Assembly (NCBI RefSeq): GCF_009363715.1
Contig: NZ_CP045406.1
Location: forward strand, 1 to 64,000
Reading direction: 5' to 3'
Source of the DNA: Roseovarius sp. THAF9
GTDB taxonomy: Bacteria; Pseudomonadota; Alphaproteobacteria; Rhodobacterales; Rhodobacteraceae
DNA: 64,000 bases
In this document: positions 17,444 through 29,100 of the stretch, in pieces
Layout of the letters: each line of letters starts with the position of its first letter
Position numbering within the stretch: the stretch's first letter is position 1
Translations under genes and position numbers: made by a program
Notes under the pieces: generated by a model
Seen by the model: only the letters and a program-made list of their open reading frames with translations
What the model was told of the DNA's origin: nothing
The model's database searches: none

Positions 17444-18115
17444 ATGTCAAAGATCCTCATTCTCTCCACCGCCCATGCCGAACTCGGCGAGACGGGCAAC
17501 AAGACCGGCGTCTGGCTCGAGGAACTGGCCGCCCCCTATTTTGCGCTGAAGGATGCTGGTCACGACATCACCGTCGCAACGCTGGGCGGCGCACCCATCC
17601 CCGTGGACCCGAACTCGGAGCCGCAGGGCGACGGCGCCGATGCCCGTTTCAAGAAGGACGCGGCCGCCATGGCGCTGCTCGAGGCGCCCGCATCGCTTTC
17701 CGACCAGCGGTCGGGCGATTTCGATGCAGTCTTCATCCCCGGCGGCCACGGTGCTGTCTGGGACCTCGCCTCTTCCGACGAGGTCGCGCAATTCCTGTCG
17801 GCCGCCTGGGAGAAAGGCAAGGTGCTCGCCTCGGTGTGCCATGGTCCGGCGGCCTTCGTCGGTGTCGAGGTCAATGGCGAACCGCTCGTGAAGGGGCGCA
17901 AGGTCTCGGCATTCACCGACAGCGAAGAGAAGGGCACCGGCCTCGAGGCCGTCGTCCCTTTCCTCCTCGAGACCCGCCTGCGCGAGCTTGGCGCGGACTT
18001 CCAACCGGGCCCTGACATGGAACCGAAGGCGGTTCAGGACGGTCGCCTCATCAGCGGGCAGAACCCGATGTCCTCCGACAAGGTGGCCGAGTTGCTGATC
18101 GCTCAACTCGATTGA
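17444..18115 (+). CDS. DJ-1/PfpI family protein (Hsp31/glyoxalase III-like)
   Basis: 223 residues. The class I glutamine-amidotransferase-like fold carries a nucleophile elbow ASVCHGPAAFVG (C132, H133), an upstream acidic partner in GVWLEELAAPY (E26) and FIPGGHGAVWDL. Hsp31-type proteins of this size act as glutathione-independent glyoxalase III or deglycase and as holding chaperones. It follows the aldo/keto reductase by 31 bp with an AAGGAGA ribosome site. The pairing suggests handling of methylglyoxal-like electrophiles. A terminator-like hairpin follows 10 bp after the stop. Confidence 0.85.
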   Translation: MSKILILSTAHAELGETGNKTGVWLEELAAPYFALKDAGHDITVATLGGAPIPVDPNSEPQGDGADARFKKDAAAMALLEAPASLSDQRSGDFDAVFIPGGHGAVWDLASSDEVAQFLSAAWEKGKVLASVCHGPAAFVGVEVNGEPLVKGRKVSAFTDSEEKGTGLEAVVPFLLETRLRELGADFQPGPDMEPKAVQDGRLISGQNPMSSDKVAELLIAQLD

Positions 18116-18125
18116 TATGACATTG

Positions 18126-18160
18126 GTGCCAGCCCAACGGGGATCCCGCCGGGCTGGCAC
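18126..18160 (+). terminator. Terminator-like hairpin after the DJ-1 gene
   Basis: A perfect 10-bp stem GTGCCAGCCC / GGGCTGGCAC with a 15-nt loop lies immediately downstream of the operon. The T-run of a classical intrinsic terminator is weak (only TT follows), so it may instead act as an RNA-stabilising hairpin. Confidence 0.5.
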
Positions 18161-18231
18161 TTACGCGCTGACAGGCGCCGGGAAAACGCTGGTCGCTATC
18201 GGACCACTTACGGAGAGGATCATTCCCCCTC

Positions 18232-18420
18232 CTACTGGTGATCCGCGACCCTGCGAAGCTCCGGAAAGACTTCGAGCACGCCGGCGCAAAGCACCAGAGC
18301 GCCTCCCATCAGGTCCATCAGGTTGAGATGCTCGGCAGCGAGCCATGCGGCCGAGACCGCCCTGACAACGACTCCTGACATCAAGAGGATGCCGAAGCGC
18401 GCGGGTTCAAGCTGAACGAC
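18232..18420 (-). pseudogene. EamA/DMT-type transporter, C-terminal fragment
   Basis: The minus strand reads EPARFGILLMSGVVVRAVSA followed by AAWLAAEHLNLMDLMGGALV and LCAGVLEVFPEL, resembling the last one to two membrane helices of a drug/metabolite-type transporter. The 5' part is absent and an IS3 fragment on the other strand takes over near 18420. The gene is therefore a short remnant cut by mobile DNA. Confidence 0.5.
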
Positions 18421-18426
18421 GGGTCG

Positions 18427-18609
18427 TGTGTTCGCCTGCGGCCCGAGGGCCCCAACCACGTCTGGTACTTTGCCTTTGTCCAGGATCGCACCTCTGACGG
18501 GCATGCATATCGGGCACTGAACATTATCGACGAATACACAAGCGAGGCGCTGATGATCCGCGTCGATCACAAGCTCAACTCAACTGATGTGCTGGATGTG
18601 CTGATACGA
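18427..18609 (+). pseudogene. IS3-family OrfB fragment
   Basis: About 60 residues of the DDE domain: CVRLRPEGPNHVWYFAFVQD then RALNIIDEYTSEALMIRVDH and a KLNSTDVLDVL tail. This matches the region around the first Asp of IS3/IS407-type integrases (PNHVW, F-V-x-D-R-T, D-E-y/f-T). Both ends are missing. It is joined directly to an IS5 fragment at about 18610. Confidence 0.75.
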
Positions 18610-18847
18610 TGCAGACTGGTTCCGGGAAGCGTTGAAAGACAAAGGCATACGCGCATGCATCCCAAGAAGAAGGCAGCGCAAGAAGACCATCAAATACGAT
18701 AAGCGCCGATACAAGCTCCGCAACCGTATCGAGATTATGTTCAGCAGGCTCAAGGATTGGCGGCGCGTCGCAACCAGATACGACAGATGCCCGAAGGTCT
18801 TCCTGTCAGCCATCGCTCTCGCCGCACTCGTCATCTACTGGCTATGA
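18610..18847 (+). pseudogene. IS5-family transposase, C-terminal fragment
   Basis: In one frame ADWFREALKDKGIRACIP leads into KYDKRRYKLRNRIEIMFSRL and KDWRRVATRYDRCPKVFLSA, then ends normally with a leucine and TGA. This is the well-conserved C-terminus of IS5 (IS1182/ISL2-like) transposases, including the Y-x2-R-x3-E type motif. Everything upstream of ADWF is absent and replaced by an IS3 fragment, so it is not functional. Confidence 0.8.
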
Positions 18848-18897
18848 GTCCTGACCCTAAATATAATGAGCTTGCCTTTTCTACGCCTTTAAGAACG

Positions 18898-19593
18898 TCA
18901 CCCGCCAAAGATCTTTTTCATTTCACGCTGATAGAATGCCAGCGTGATCGTCGCGCGGTTTCCCGCGTATCCATGATACGCCGATTTCCCGGAACTCAGC
19001 GGCAGTCCCGCCCAGATTCGGGCGAGGTTATTCATGAATGCGGTGCGATTGATCTTGCCTTTGGCGAACTTGTTCAACCCTGCATCCAGCAGCAACAAAT
19101 CCGCGAGGCTATCCTGAACACGCGGTGAAAAGCGGGTTGCGTCCGGCAGCCGTGCCCGGCGCTGCAAACTGGCCAAAGTGGATGGGATGAACTGGTACCG
19201 TCCAATGGCATGAGGTTGGCCGGGTGTTGCCCGGATCCATGCCTTGATCTGTCCAAGGGTCATTTGCGTCGGACGTTTCGGCGTCTTGATCCGGGCGCTG
19301 ACATGCACCGCGTCATAGCCTTTGCGACCCGCCTCGGCGAAAGCGATCAACGCCTTGAGCTGCCCCAGCTTCGACAAGTCGCGCGGGCGTTCCCAATCGC
19401 TTAGAACAACGGTTTTCTGCGATGGCAGGGCACGCTCCATCGGGTCGAATTCCGTCCAGTTCTTGACGCCGAAGGATTTCCACTTGGCCCGCTCGGTCAG
19501 GCTCAGGTCCCAGTCGCTCGCATGGGCGCTGTCGGTCTGCGTGCCGCCCAGCAGCAGCACCAAGCCCAAAATCATCAACCCCCGTATCCGCAC
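18898..19593 (-). CDS. Exported muramidase-like peptidoglycan hydrolase
   Basis: 231 residues with an N-terminal signal peptide (MRIRGLMILGLVLLLGG followed by a likely cleavage after SAHA). The lysozyme-like part holds LIAFAEAGRKGYDAVH, where the Glu is the probable catalytic acid, then MTLGQIKAW and AIGRYQFIPSTLASL, a motif set shared with phage-type muramidases of the lysozyme superfamily. It lies 10 bp after the barrel gene with a GGAGC ribosome site, as the third gene of the operon. I infer that it opens the peptidoglycan locally so that the giant repeat protein or the barrel can be assembled. Confidence 0.7.
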   Translation of the reverse strand: MRIRGLMILGLVLLLGGTQTDSAHASDWDLSLTERAKWKSFGVKNWTEFDPMERALPSQKTVVLSDWERPRDLSKLGQLKALIAFAEAGRKGYDAVHVSARIKTPKRPTQMTLGQIKAWIRATPGQPHAIGRYQFIPSTLASLQRRARLPDATRFSPRVQDSLADLLLLDAGLNKFAKGKINRTAFMNNLARIWAGLPLSSGKSAYHGYAGNRATITLAFYQREMKKIFGG

Positions 19594-19603
19594 CGCTTGC
19601 TCC

Positions 19604-22600
19604 TTAAAATTTCGCGATCAGGTTGACGAAAACGCCTTTGTCGTCAGCTGTCAGATCGGTCAGATCGTCGCTGAATTCACCGAAGTTGTACCCGACGCCG
19701 ACCTTGAAATTGTTGCCGACATGACGATAGGCGGCCGTCAGAAACGCGGTCTCGGAAAACTCCGCCTGCTGCGCCTCAAGGCGGCGGGCCTCGACCAGAA
19801 TGTCCCATTTGTGGGTCAGGTGATAGCGCGCGTTCAACACACCCAGCCAAGCATTGTTGCTTTGCAGCGGGGTCGTCGCATCTGGCGAGGAGCGCGTGTA
19901 CCGCCCGCCGAATTTGGCACCCAGCGTCCAGCGTTGGTTCAGGTCGTAGGCAAGATCGACAGACGCAACATGGCTGCGCTGGCGCGGGCCGGTTTGCTCT
20001 GTGCCGTCGATCTCCTGCCCGATCATGTCGTAAAGATAGCGGTACTTGAACAAAAGGTTCAGCTTGTCGTTGTTCACCGGACGATAGGCATAGCCCAAGG
20101 TCGCATCGGCATATGTCCCGCTCAGGATCGAACTGTTGTCGGTGTCGGTGTCGGCATATTCGGCACTGAAAAGCAGGCGCTGATTGTCGTCGATCTTGTA
20201 GCGCACATCGCCGGTCAGGAAGATTACCTCCTGCCCGCGGTCGACGCCGCCTATAGTGCCGTCATCGAACCGGTATTCTGTCTTGAAGGCCGCCGACAGA
20301 CGGTCTTCGTCGTTGTAGCGCACACCGAATGACAGCGCATTGCGGTCAAAATCATCCGGCCCGTCATCAATGCGGCCAAACTCGTAGGACCCGCTGAAGG
20401 TCAGTTGCTCGTTCGCGCGATATTCCACACCATAGGCACTGGTCTGCGCGCGATGCTGCCCGAACAAGTCATAGCGATTCTCGGCAAACACATCGACATC
20501 CTCGGTCAGCCGGCGCTGTCCGCCCATCACCCACGTGCCGCGATCCCTGCCCTTGAGGTTCACGCCGGAAAAATCGCGCCCGGGCTCCAGCCGATAGCCG
20601 ATATAGCTCTTGTCGTAGCCGTCCGATTGATAGGTCAGCGTCGCCGCGCCGGCTGTGCCCAGCGAGCCCTCGGAAACCTCGCCGTCGAAGGTCCAGTTGG
20701 GCGCGAACTGATAACTGACGCCTACCCCGGCGCGGTCATTCTTGCGCAATCCGCCGCTGCGATTGGCCGTCACCTGGCCAAAGGCGTACCACGTCAGCGT
20801 ATCGCTGGCCTCGTGGGTATATCGCAGCGCGATATCGGTGCGTTCGCCGTTTTCATCTGCCGGGCCTCCGGGCGTGTTGCGCTCCAGATGTTCGACGCCA
20901 AGGTCCCAAGTGCCCTTTGCGGTTGGACGATAGCTCAGGACAAATTCGCCCTCGCGCACGGATTTGCCCGCAGCGTCGCTGAAGTCGTCATAGGCAAAGC
21001 TCAGCGCCACCCGCTCGCTCGGCTCGACGGAAAAGGCAAAGCCCCATAGCTCTTCGTCGACCGTGGTTTCGTAATCCAGCGTCGAGAATCCTGCCGTGCG
21101 ATCCTGGTAATAGGCCGACACGTTGCCCGGCACCTTGCTGCCCAGCTCTTCGAGATCCAGTTGCACATCGAAATCGACCGCCCGACCGGTGCCATCGCGC
21201 ACGCCTGCCGTATTTATGGTCGTGACCACCAGACCACCGGTCGAGGATACCGAAGAGCCAAAGCCCGGCCCCTCGGTTTCGGCATACTCGACCCCGACAT
21301 AACTGTTGTCGCCCAGTTGATAGCGCAGATCGGCGCCCAAGGCCGTCTGATCGGCAAGGTCGGTCTGCTCCACGAGGCCGGTCACGCCCAGACGCAGATC
21401 ATCGGTCACCCATGTCTCGGCGCGTCCGCCAAAGGACAGGCCGTCGATATCCGACGCCACGGGCGTGAATTCGTAGTTCGCCACGAGGAACACGTCATTC
21501 TCGCCCCCGGGTCGCGTAACCACCACGCTGTCACCCGTTCGCGAGGTCAGAGGTTCCGCTAGGATGACGACACCCTGGATGTAATTCACATCGTAATCGC
21601 GTCCTTCGACCAGCGTTCTGGTTTCCAGAACCCGGCCCGTGTCGGCGTCGCGGATTTGCACCGTTAGCGTCTCGGACCCCACGGTGATGTCCTGACGGCG
21701 CAGGAAAAAGACTGATCCGCCGGTGCCTTGGAACACTTCGCGTCCTGGCAGCCGGTCAGGGCTGGCGGCATAGGCTTCCACGGCCACTCGTGCCTCGCCG
21801 CGCGCGGTTTGCTCGGCGCTGCGATACACGCCTTGGCCACCATAGAGCAGTCGCTCGTTGCGCAGATAGGTCGAGCCGTCGACGGAGGATTTGAAATTCC
21901 CCCAAAGCACGTGATTGCCGTTCTTTTCGGCCTTCAGATAGAACTTGCCATCCGTCGGCGCGCCCTCTTCCAGCGTGCTGTCATCGCCGAATGTAGGATA
22001 GGCGTTTTCACGCGCCGCGCGCAGCAATGCATCTTGGGGATCTTTCTTATCGAAATCGCGGAACAGGTCGTCAAGGTCGTCCTCGCCGGTGTCGACACTG
22101 GCGGTTATCGTCCAGCCGCTGCTGGTTCTGCCCTTGGCATAGCCCGCGATCCGGCCCGTCTGATACGTATCCGGCAACGGCTCTCCGCTGGGCGTGGTTG
22201 GATTGCCAGCGCGCCAGCCAAAGGTCAGATCGGCCGTCCCGGTATAGAACCACTCGTTGCTTGGGATAGTGACATTGCGCTCGAGATACTGGTCCTGCCC
22301 AGTGCCCACCACCTCGACGGCCACCGGCTGGTCGCCCGGCGGCAATATCCGTTGCAACACGAAAGCACCCGAGGGATCGGGTTTAATATCCTCGCCCAAC
22401 GTCTGCACGCGAGCCCCAGGCGGAACGTTGTCGCCATAGACCGTGACAGCCCCGCCGAAAATAGGGATGCGTTGACGATTGAGGCTGCTGGTGCCTTCCT
22501 CGACGGCCAGGTCAGTCACTTCGTCGATCTCCACTGCATCCGGCCCAGTGAAAAGCGGCCTCGGCGTGGTCTCGTCATACCGTCCGCGCGCATCGTACAC

Positions 22601-23134
22601 CCGGTGGACCAGCGCCAGATCCTCGACATCCGGCACGACAAAACTGGTAGCAGCATTGGGGTTGATCGGGATCACCTGAACCGTGCGCACCTGCCCGCTG
22701 GGCGACAATTCCAGCAGCCGGACCTCGGCCCGTTTTACAAAGGCCGGATAGTTCATCTGGCTTTGCACGCGCAGGGTCTGACCCGGCTCTGCCGGATCCT
22801 CGTTCAGAATGGTCAGATCCAACCGCCGTTTGACGTTCAGCCCGTCGAAAGTGACTCGCAAATCAGCCTCCGACAAGGCCAGATCCTGTCGACGCACCAC
22901 ACTGCCAGCAGCCTCGGGCGCGCTGGAAACGGTCGGATCAGCCGTCGGTGTTTCATCGCCATCGATCGTGATCGTAAAGCCCGTTCCCGACAGCTGTGTT
23001 GCGCCGCTATTGGGCTCGGTATTGGCCCCCGCTGGCAAAACCACGCTGTCCTGAGCAAACGCAATCGGCGCGGAAATGATCAGTGGGCTGGCCGTCGCCA
23101 GAAGGGCGGCACGGAACCTTTTGGACATACTCAT
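19604..23134 (-). CDS. Large outer-membrane beta-barrel protein, partner of the giant DUF11 protein
   Basis: 1176 residues with a signal peptide (ALLATASPLIISAPIAFA, cleavage before QDS). The N-terminal half is beta-sandwich-like and includes LVEGRDYDVNYIQGVVIL, a motif seen in very large surface and export proteins. From about residue 580 there are alternating amphipathic strands (LRLGVTGLVEQ, SYVGVEYAETEG, RLLFSAEYADTDTDN and many more), and the chain ends in Phe (FVNLIAKF), the usual C-terminal signal for BAM-dependent barrels. There is no obvious TonB box or plug. The ATG overlaps the stop of the giant gene as TGATG, so the two are translationally coupled. I infer a dedicated anchor, pore or assembly platform for that protein; experimental function is unknown. 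Confidence 0.7.
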   Translation of the reverse strand: MSMSKRFRAALLATASPLIISAPIAFAQDSVVLPAGANTEPNSGATQLSGTGFTITIDGDETPTADPTVSSAPEAAGSVVRRQDLALSEADLRVTFDGLNVKRRLDLTILNEDPAEPGQTLRVQSQMNYPAFVKRAEVRLLELSPSGQVRTVQVIPINPNAATSFVVPDVEDLALVHRVYDARGRYDETTPRPLFTGPDAVEIDEVTDLAVEEGTSSLNRQRIPIFGGAVTVYGDNVPPGARVQTLGEDIKPDPSGAFVLQRILPPGDQPVAVEVVGTGQDQYLERNVTIPSNEWFYTGTADLTFGWRAGNPTTPSGEPLPDTYQTGRIAGYAKGRTSSGWTITASVDTGEDDLDDLFRDFDKKDPQDALLRAARENAYPTFGDDSTLEEGAPTDGKFYLKAEKNGNHVLWGNFKSSVDGSTYLRNERLLYGGQGVYRSAEQTARGEARVAVEAYAASPDRLPGREVFQGTGGSVFFLRRQDITVGSETLTVQIRDADTGRVLETRTLVEGRDYDVNYIQGVVILAEPLTSRTGDSVVVTRPGGENDVFLVANYEFTPVASDIDGLSFGGRAETWVTDDLRLGVTGLVEQTDLADQTALGADLRYQLGDNSYVGVEYAETEGPGFGSSVSSTGGLVVTTINTAGVRDGTGRAVDFDVQLDLEELGSKVPGNVSAYYQDRTAGFSTLDYETTVDEELWGFAFSVEPSERVALSFAYDDFSDAAGKSVREGEFVLSYRPTAKGTWDLGVEHLERNTPGGPADENGERTDIALRYTHEASDTLTWYAFGQVTANRSGGLRKNDRAGVGVSYQFAPNWTFDGEVSEGSLGTAGAATLTYQSDGYDKSYIGYRLEPGRDFSGVNLKGRDRGTWVMGGQRRLTEDVDVFAENRYDLFGQHRAQTSAYGVEYRANEQLTFSGSYEFGRIDDGPDDFDRNALSFGVRYNDEDRLSAAFKTEYRFDDGTIGGVDRGQEVIFLTGDVRYKIDDNQRLLFSAEYADTDTDNSSILSGTYADATLGYAYRPVNNDKLNLLFKYRYLYDMIGQEIDGTEQTGPRQRSHVASVDLAYDLNQRWTLGAKFGGRYTRSSPDATTPLQSNNAWLGVLNARYHLTHKWDILVEARRLEAQQAEFSETAFLTAAYRHVGNNFKVGVGYNFGEFSDDLTDLTADDKGVFVNLIAKF

Positions 23135-26100
23135 CACTGTTTCACCCTCGTCACCGTTCTCTCGATGATCAGCTTGTAGGTCCCGGCCTTGCGCCAGCGT
23201 TTCTGGATCAATTCATCGAGCCGCTTCAGCCGCGTGCGACCGGTTTCCGGCGCTTCGTCACCAGCCAGCGCATAGGTGATGCGCAACACCGACGGCGTGC
23301 CGGAAATCTGCGCCAACAACCCGTCCACTGCGCGCTCTAACTCGGCACCCGGCGTCATCTGACCGGCCGCGAACGCACGATCGGTCAGCTCGATGCGCAC
23401 GACCTGGCCCAGCATCGCGCCAAAGTTCATTTTCGCGATCTTACCGGCGGTCAGACGGATGTTGCGCGGGTTCTCGGTGGTCACGCGATAGCCACTTGGC
23501 AGCGTGCGCGTGTCTAGTTTCAGTTGGAAATTCGACCCGATATTCTTGGGCAGCGCGGCACAGGGCACGCTGAAGCGGCCGAATTCGTCGGTCGTGATCA
23601 ACAACCCGTCCGGCGTGGCCAGACGCACGCCCGGGATACCCGGCTCGATTGCCTCGGCTTTGCGTCCGCCTTCGGGCGGCGCATCCTGATAGCCGTTGCC
23701 GTTGCGGTCGTCGAAGACCTTGCCGATGACATCGGAACAATCGAAGACATGTTCAGGATCAATCCTCACATCGGCGCTTGCGACATTCGACACCCGCGCG
23801 CCGCCGGCATCCTGCAACCATGTGCGGTTGCTCAGGATACCGAACTCCCCCGTGCGCCGCACCCTGGCCGAGAAATTCACCGTGATCGTCTGTGCCGGGG
23901 CCAGATCGACCGTCCAAAGCAGCGATCCGCCGGTGATGGTCGGATCAATCGCCACGCCGTCGACGCGGCCTGTTCCGGGCGTGTAAACCAGCCCACCGGG
24001 CAGACGGTCGACGATCTGCGCGCCTGCCACCGTGGCCGAGGTATTGTTGCGGAAACTCAGCGTGTAGTTGATCGTCTCGCCGAAGACAGCCGTCGTCCGG
24101 TCGGCCGCCTTGGTGGCCTCGATGGCCGGTGCACCGGCGCAATTCGTCAGCGGGATGTTGTTGTTCAGGACAACCGGGTCACCCGGCTCGAACACGAAGG
24201 TCGTGTAGAACGGGTTCGCCGGCGCCGTGAAATCGGCCAACTGGCCCGTCGCGCCAAACTCGCCGCTACCCAGAACGCCGGGGTTCGGCAACGTGGTCAC
24301 ATCCAGCGCCCCAAGGCTTGTGCGCGCGGTCGAAGGCGCACCCGCAGGCGGATAAGCCAGGCTCAGCTCATAGCTGCCCGCAGCTGTCACGAAGAACTGG
24401 AAGGACCCGCTCGATCCGTCTTGCACCACAACGATAGGCCCGTTGGTGCCAACGCCGGTCTGGGTAAAGCCATTGCCGGTCACGGTGATTTGGCCGCCGG
24501 ACAGGATCGCTCCGGTATCCTCGCAATAGAAATACCCGGTCGGGTCATAGTCCTCATTGTCGGGAATACCGTCACCGTCACGGTCGCCGGTGCTTTCGAT
24601 TGTATCAGGCACCCCATCCCCATCGGTGTCAGTCACGGCCACCGACGCAGTGCCACTAGCGGGCACTGGCAATTGGTCCGACCCCGCTGTCGCGGTATTC
24701 TCGCCGCCCGTGCCGCCAGCCGGTGTTGCGTAGACCAGCGTCACGGTCACGGTACCCGTCTCGCCGGGGGCGAGCGTCGGGTTGCCCGTCAGCAAGGACA
24801 AATCCGCCTGCCCGTCATAGGCCGAATTGACGAGGGCATCGGTGAAGCCAGAGACGGTCACGTTCAGCGGATAATCCTCTGACAACAGCGTGCCGGGCGC
24901 CACGAAGGCCGCCAGATCGTCCTGCACGTCAATCCCGGTCTGGATCACGTTGCCGGTGTTCTCCACCGCAATCGAGAACGTCACCTGCTCGATCGTCGGG
25001 AAAAGCTGCGTGACCTCTCCGCCAGTCTTCACCACGGACAGCGATGGCGCAGCGTCGATGTTCGTCACCGTCGGATCGTTTGCGCCGGTCCCATCATCAT
25101 CCGACACGTCCTGCACCGGCTGGCCTTGCCGTGTCTGGGCATTGGCGGTCACGCTGTTGATCAATCCGCCGGCCTCGATATCAGACTGCAACAGCGTAAC
25201 GGTCGACCGGTATGTCGCGGTTTCGCCCGGTACCAGCGTGCCTTCGGGCGACGGCGGCGTTGCATCGCTCGACACAAAGGTCAGCGCCGGGGTGCGCGGC
25301 GTCTGCCCGTCAATGTCCGTCAGGCTGTCCGTCAAAGCCAGGCTTGTCAGCGTCACGTTGCCTGTATTGGCCACCGTGATCTGATAGGTGACGGTCTCGC
25401 CCGCTTCGCTGCCCACGTCGACAGCGGTCTTGATCACTTGCAACGCAGGCGCCGGGTCAAGCGCCAGTACCGTCGGATCGTCGTCGATATTCCCATCCGA
25501 TGCATCGTCATTGGCAGACACGTCGCTGATCGAGGTGTCGTCCGGAGTGGTTCCGCGCACCGTCGCGCTGTTGGAAATTCCGCCCGCGTCCAGATCCGCC
25601 TGCGTCAGCACATAGCGCGCTTCCCACGTCGCCACGGCGCCCGAATTCAGCGGGTTCGGCACCGACACAGGCGTCACCGTCACGCTCAAAGGCTCGCCAG
25701 ACAGGCGCGTCAACTGATCGGTGGCGGCAACATCGGTCAGCGCCACGTTACCGATATTGGTCGCCGTGATCGCAAATACGACTTCATCGCCCACGGCGGC
25801 GCCGGGTGTCTCAACGCTTTTGACAACCGACAGCGCGGGCTCGGCCAGGATTTCGAACTCGGTCCTGTCGTTTTCGGAATTGCCATCGGCATCGTCGCCA
25901 TCATCCGACAGGTCGCTGACCGGCACATCGCCCGGTCCGACCGCATTCGCGGTCACCTGGTTCGAAAGTCCGCCGGAATTCACGATGTCCTGCGTCAGCG
26001 TCACGCGCGCCTCATAGGTCCACACCTCGCCAACGCTCAGCAGACCATCCGCACCCGTATCCGACGCTGCGGTGAGGGCAAAAGGCGCGTCGAGGAACAC

Positions 26101-29100
26101 CGTGTTTCCGTCACCGTCCACCATCTGGTCCACGATCTGCAAAGTCTCCAGCGTGACGTTGCCGGTGTTCTGCACGGTCAGCACGAACGGCACCTCCGCC
26201 CCCACCACGCCGGGCGTGGGCAGAGCAACCTTCGTCGCGTCCAATGCGGGACGTTGTGCCGGCCCATCGGTAAACAGCGCCGCTTCGGCACTGACATCTG
26301 TTCCGTTGGGGTCTGTGGCCGTCACGGCGGCAGCGTTATCGATCCCGCCCGCATCGACCATGTCTTGCGTGACCTCGACCTCCAGCGTGCAGGTCCGGTC
26401 TGTGACACCCGGCGCGAGGCTGGCGATCTCGCAGGTATAATCGGGCACCAGCACGTCGGTCAGCACCAGATCGCTCAGGGTGACGTTCCCGGTGTTTTCG
26501 ATCGTGAAAAGATAGGTCAGCGTGCTACCCACCTCACCGAACTGCGCCGGTGTCGCGGTTTTCACAAGGGTCAACGACGGCGCGGGCACGGGCATCTCCA
26601 CCACCAGAACGGTGTCGTCCGTTACCGCATCACCCTGCGGCGAGACGCCGGAGACCTGCGCAGAGTTGCTCAGACTGCCCGCGTCGATATCCGCTTGGCG
26701 AACCGTATAGTCGCCCGCGCAGGTCAGCACCTCTGCGGGGGCCAGCGCCGCCGCCTCGCAAACAAACCCATCCAGCAGCGGATCGCTTGCTGCGATACTC
26801 GTGATCGTCTGGTTGCCTGAATTGGTGACAGTCACGGTGTAGGTCAAAACCTGATCGACACCCGTGACAGGCAGGGTCGCCGCGGTTTTCTCGATGGTCA
26901 ACTCCGGCTCCAGCGCGCCGTCTGTCAGCACCGAGTCCGCAGGCGACAGCACCACGGTATCATCCGCGCCAAAGGTCGTTTGCGCGTAAGCTTCGTTCAG
27001 CACCGACCCACGGTCGATATCCTCTTGCGTGATCACGTAGCTGCCGGTGCATGTGGCCGTTTCGCCGGCCACGAAATCCGGATCCTCCGCTGTCGGCGTG
27101 AAACACGTGATTTCACCCAGCAGCGTATCGGTGATCACCACAGGCTGGGCAAAGGCCCGCGTGCCGCTGTTGGTCACCGAGAACTCATAGTCCAGAACGT
27201 CGCCCAGCGCCTCGAACGTGTCTGTCAGGCCGGTTTTCTCGGTCGTCAGCGACGGCACACCCTCGTTCGGCACCGTGACCGACGACAATTCGGATGCCGT
27301 GGTCCCGTCCGTCGAGAAGGCGACATTGGTGATGCTGCCCAAATCGACGTCCGTCGCGGTCACGGCGTAAAGGCCCGTGCAAACGTACTCGGCGCCGGGC
27401 GCCAGACCATTTGCCGGGAAGTCAGGGCATGTGATGTCCTCGGCCGGGATCAGGGTGTCGACCACGTCGACCGGGTCAAAGACAGTGGTGTTGCCGGTGT
27501 TGGTCGTCGTGAACGTGTACTCGACCTCAAGCCCGGTGATGAAATCCTCAGGCGCGATTTCCGGCGCTTCCTTTAGCATTGTCAGTTCCGGTTCCTGCAA
27601 TGCCGGAACACTGGTTTCGGACACCGAGCTTAGCGCGCCCTGCGTGGCCGTCGCCGTGTTGTCGACCGTACCTCTGTCAATATCTTCCTGCGTTACCACG
27701 TATGTGGCCGTACAGGTGACGGAGGCTTGCGGGGCCAGACCTTCTGACAGGATTGCAGGGCATTCTACCGTGCCGCCCGCATCGGTTATCAACGGATCAC
27801 TGATCTCGACCGGGTCAAACAGCGTTACGTTGCCGGTGTTCTCGACGATGAACTCATACGGGATTTCCGTGCCCACAGTCGCAAATGTGGCAGGCGCATC
27901 CGCTGCGGGCTGCTTGGTCAGCACGATCTGCGGGTCCGCCGCGATCAGCACTTCGGCGGCGTCATCGGTGGTGTTGCCATCCCCGTCATCGCCGTCGTCC
28001 GTGACGTCCGTGATCGGGCTGCCCACCGGCGGCGTACCTGTCACCGTGGCTGTGTTGCGCACACCGCCAGCATCGATATCGGCCTGGGTCAGCGTATAAG
28101 TTGCCAGATACGTCGCCACCTCACCCGGCACCAGCACCCCGGCACCGCTGCCTTGATCGGCACCGGCAAAGGTCGGCCCCGATGTCAGCGGGACCACGGT
28201 ACCATCCAGCCGTGTCAGCAGATCACTGGCCACCGCAACATCGTTCAAGGTGACGTTGCCGGTATTGGTCGCGCTGATCTGGAAGGTAATCGTTTCACCG
28301 ACCGCAGCCGCGCTGGTCTGAACGATCTTCTGACCTTCCAGCCCCGCCTCCTGGCCCAATGCCACCTCGACCGGGGCATCAATGGTTTCGCTGCGTTCGA
28401 CTCCATTGGGGTCCGTCGCCCGTACGGTCGCGCTATTGCGCAGCAGCCCACTGTCGATATCTGACTGCTCCAGAGTGTAGGTGACCTCAAAGACCCAGGT
28501 TTCGCCGACCTCCAATAGACCACTGATGCCGCCATCGCCCGAGGCCAGAACCGGCGTGATCTCGACCGGGTCGCCATTGCCATCGACGAACGTGTCCGAC
28601 AGCACCACGTCAGACAGGGTCACATTGCCGTTATTGGCAACCTCGATCGCATAGGCGATCTGCTGACCCGGCTCTGCGGGGTCGCTCACGTCGGAGGCAT
28701 CCGCCGTTTTCGTCACTACAAAGCTGCCGGTTTGCGGCAGATCCACCACCACCGGCGCATCAAGCTGATCCGTGATCGGCGCGCCTTGCGGGTCGTCCGC
28801 CGCGACGCTGGCGGTGTTTTCAAGCGCGCCGCTGTCTATATCATCCTGCGTCAGCGTATAGGTCGCCTCGAATACCCACGTCTCGCCCACCTCCAGCGCG
28901 CCCGCAACGCCACCGTCGCCGCTTTGCAGGGTCAAGCTGATGGGCAGACTGTCGCCATTGCCATCCACAAAGCTGTCGGTCAGCGCCACGTTGCTCAGTG
29001 TCTGGTTGCCGGTATTGGCCAGTTCGATCCGGTAGGACACGCGCTGCCCAACCAACGCAGGCGTCGTGACCTCATTGTCATCGGCCGTTTTGACCAGTTC

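Noticed and set aside
18126..18160. Hairpin considered as a riboswitch or attachment site
   Set aside because: A simple 10-bp stem right after an operon end; terminator or mRNA-stabilising structure is the simpler reading.
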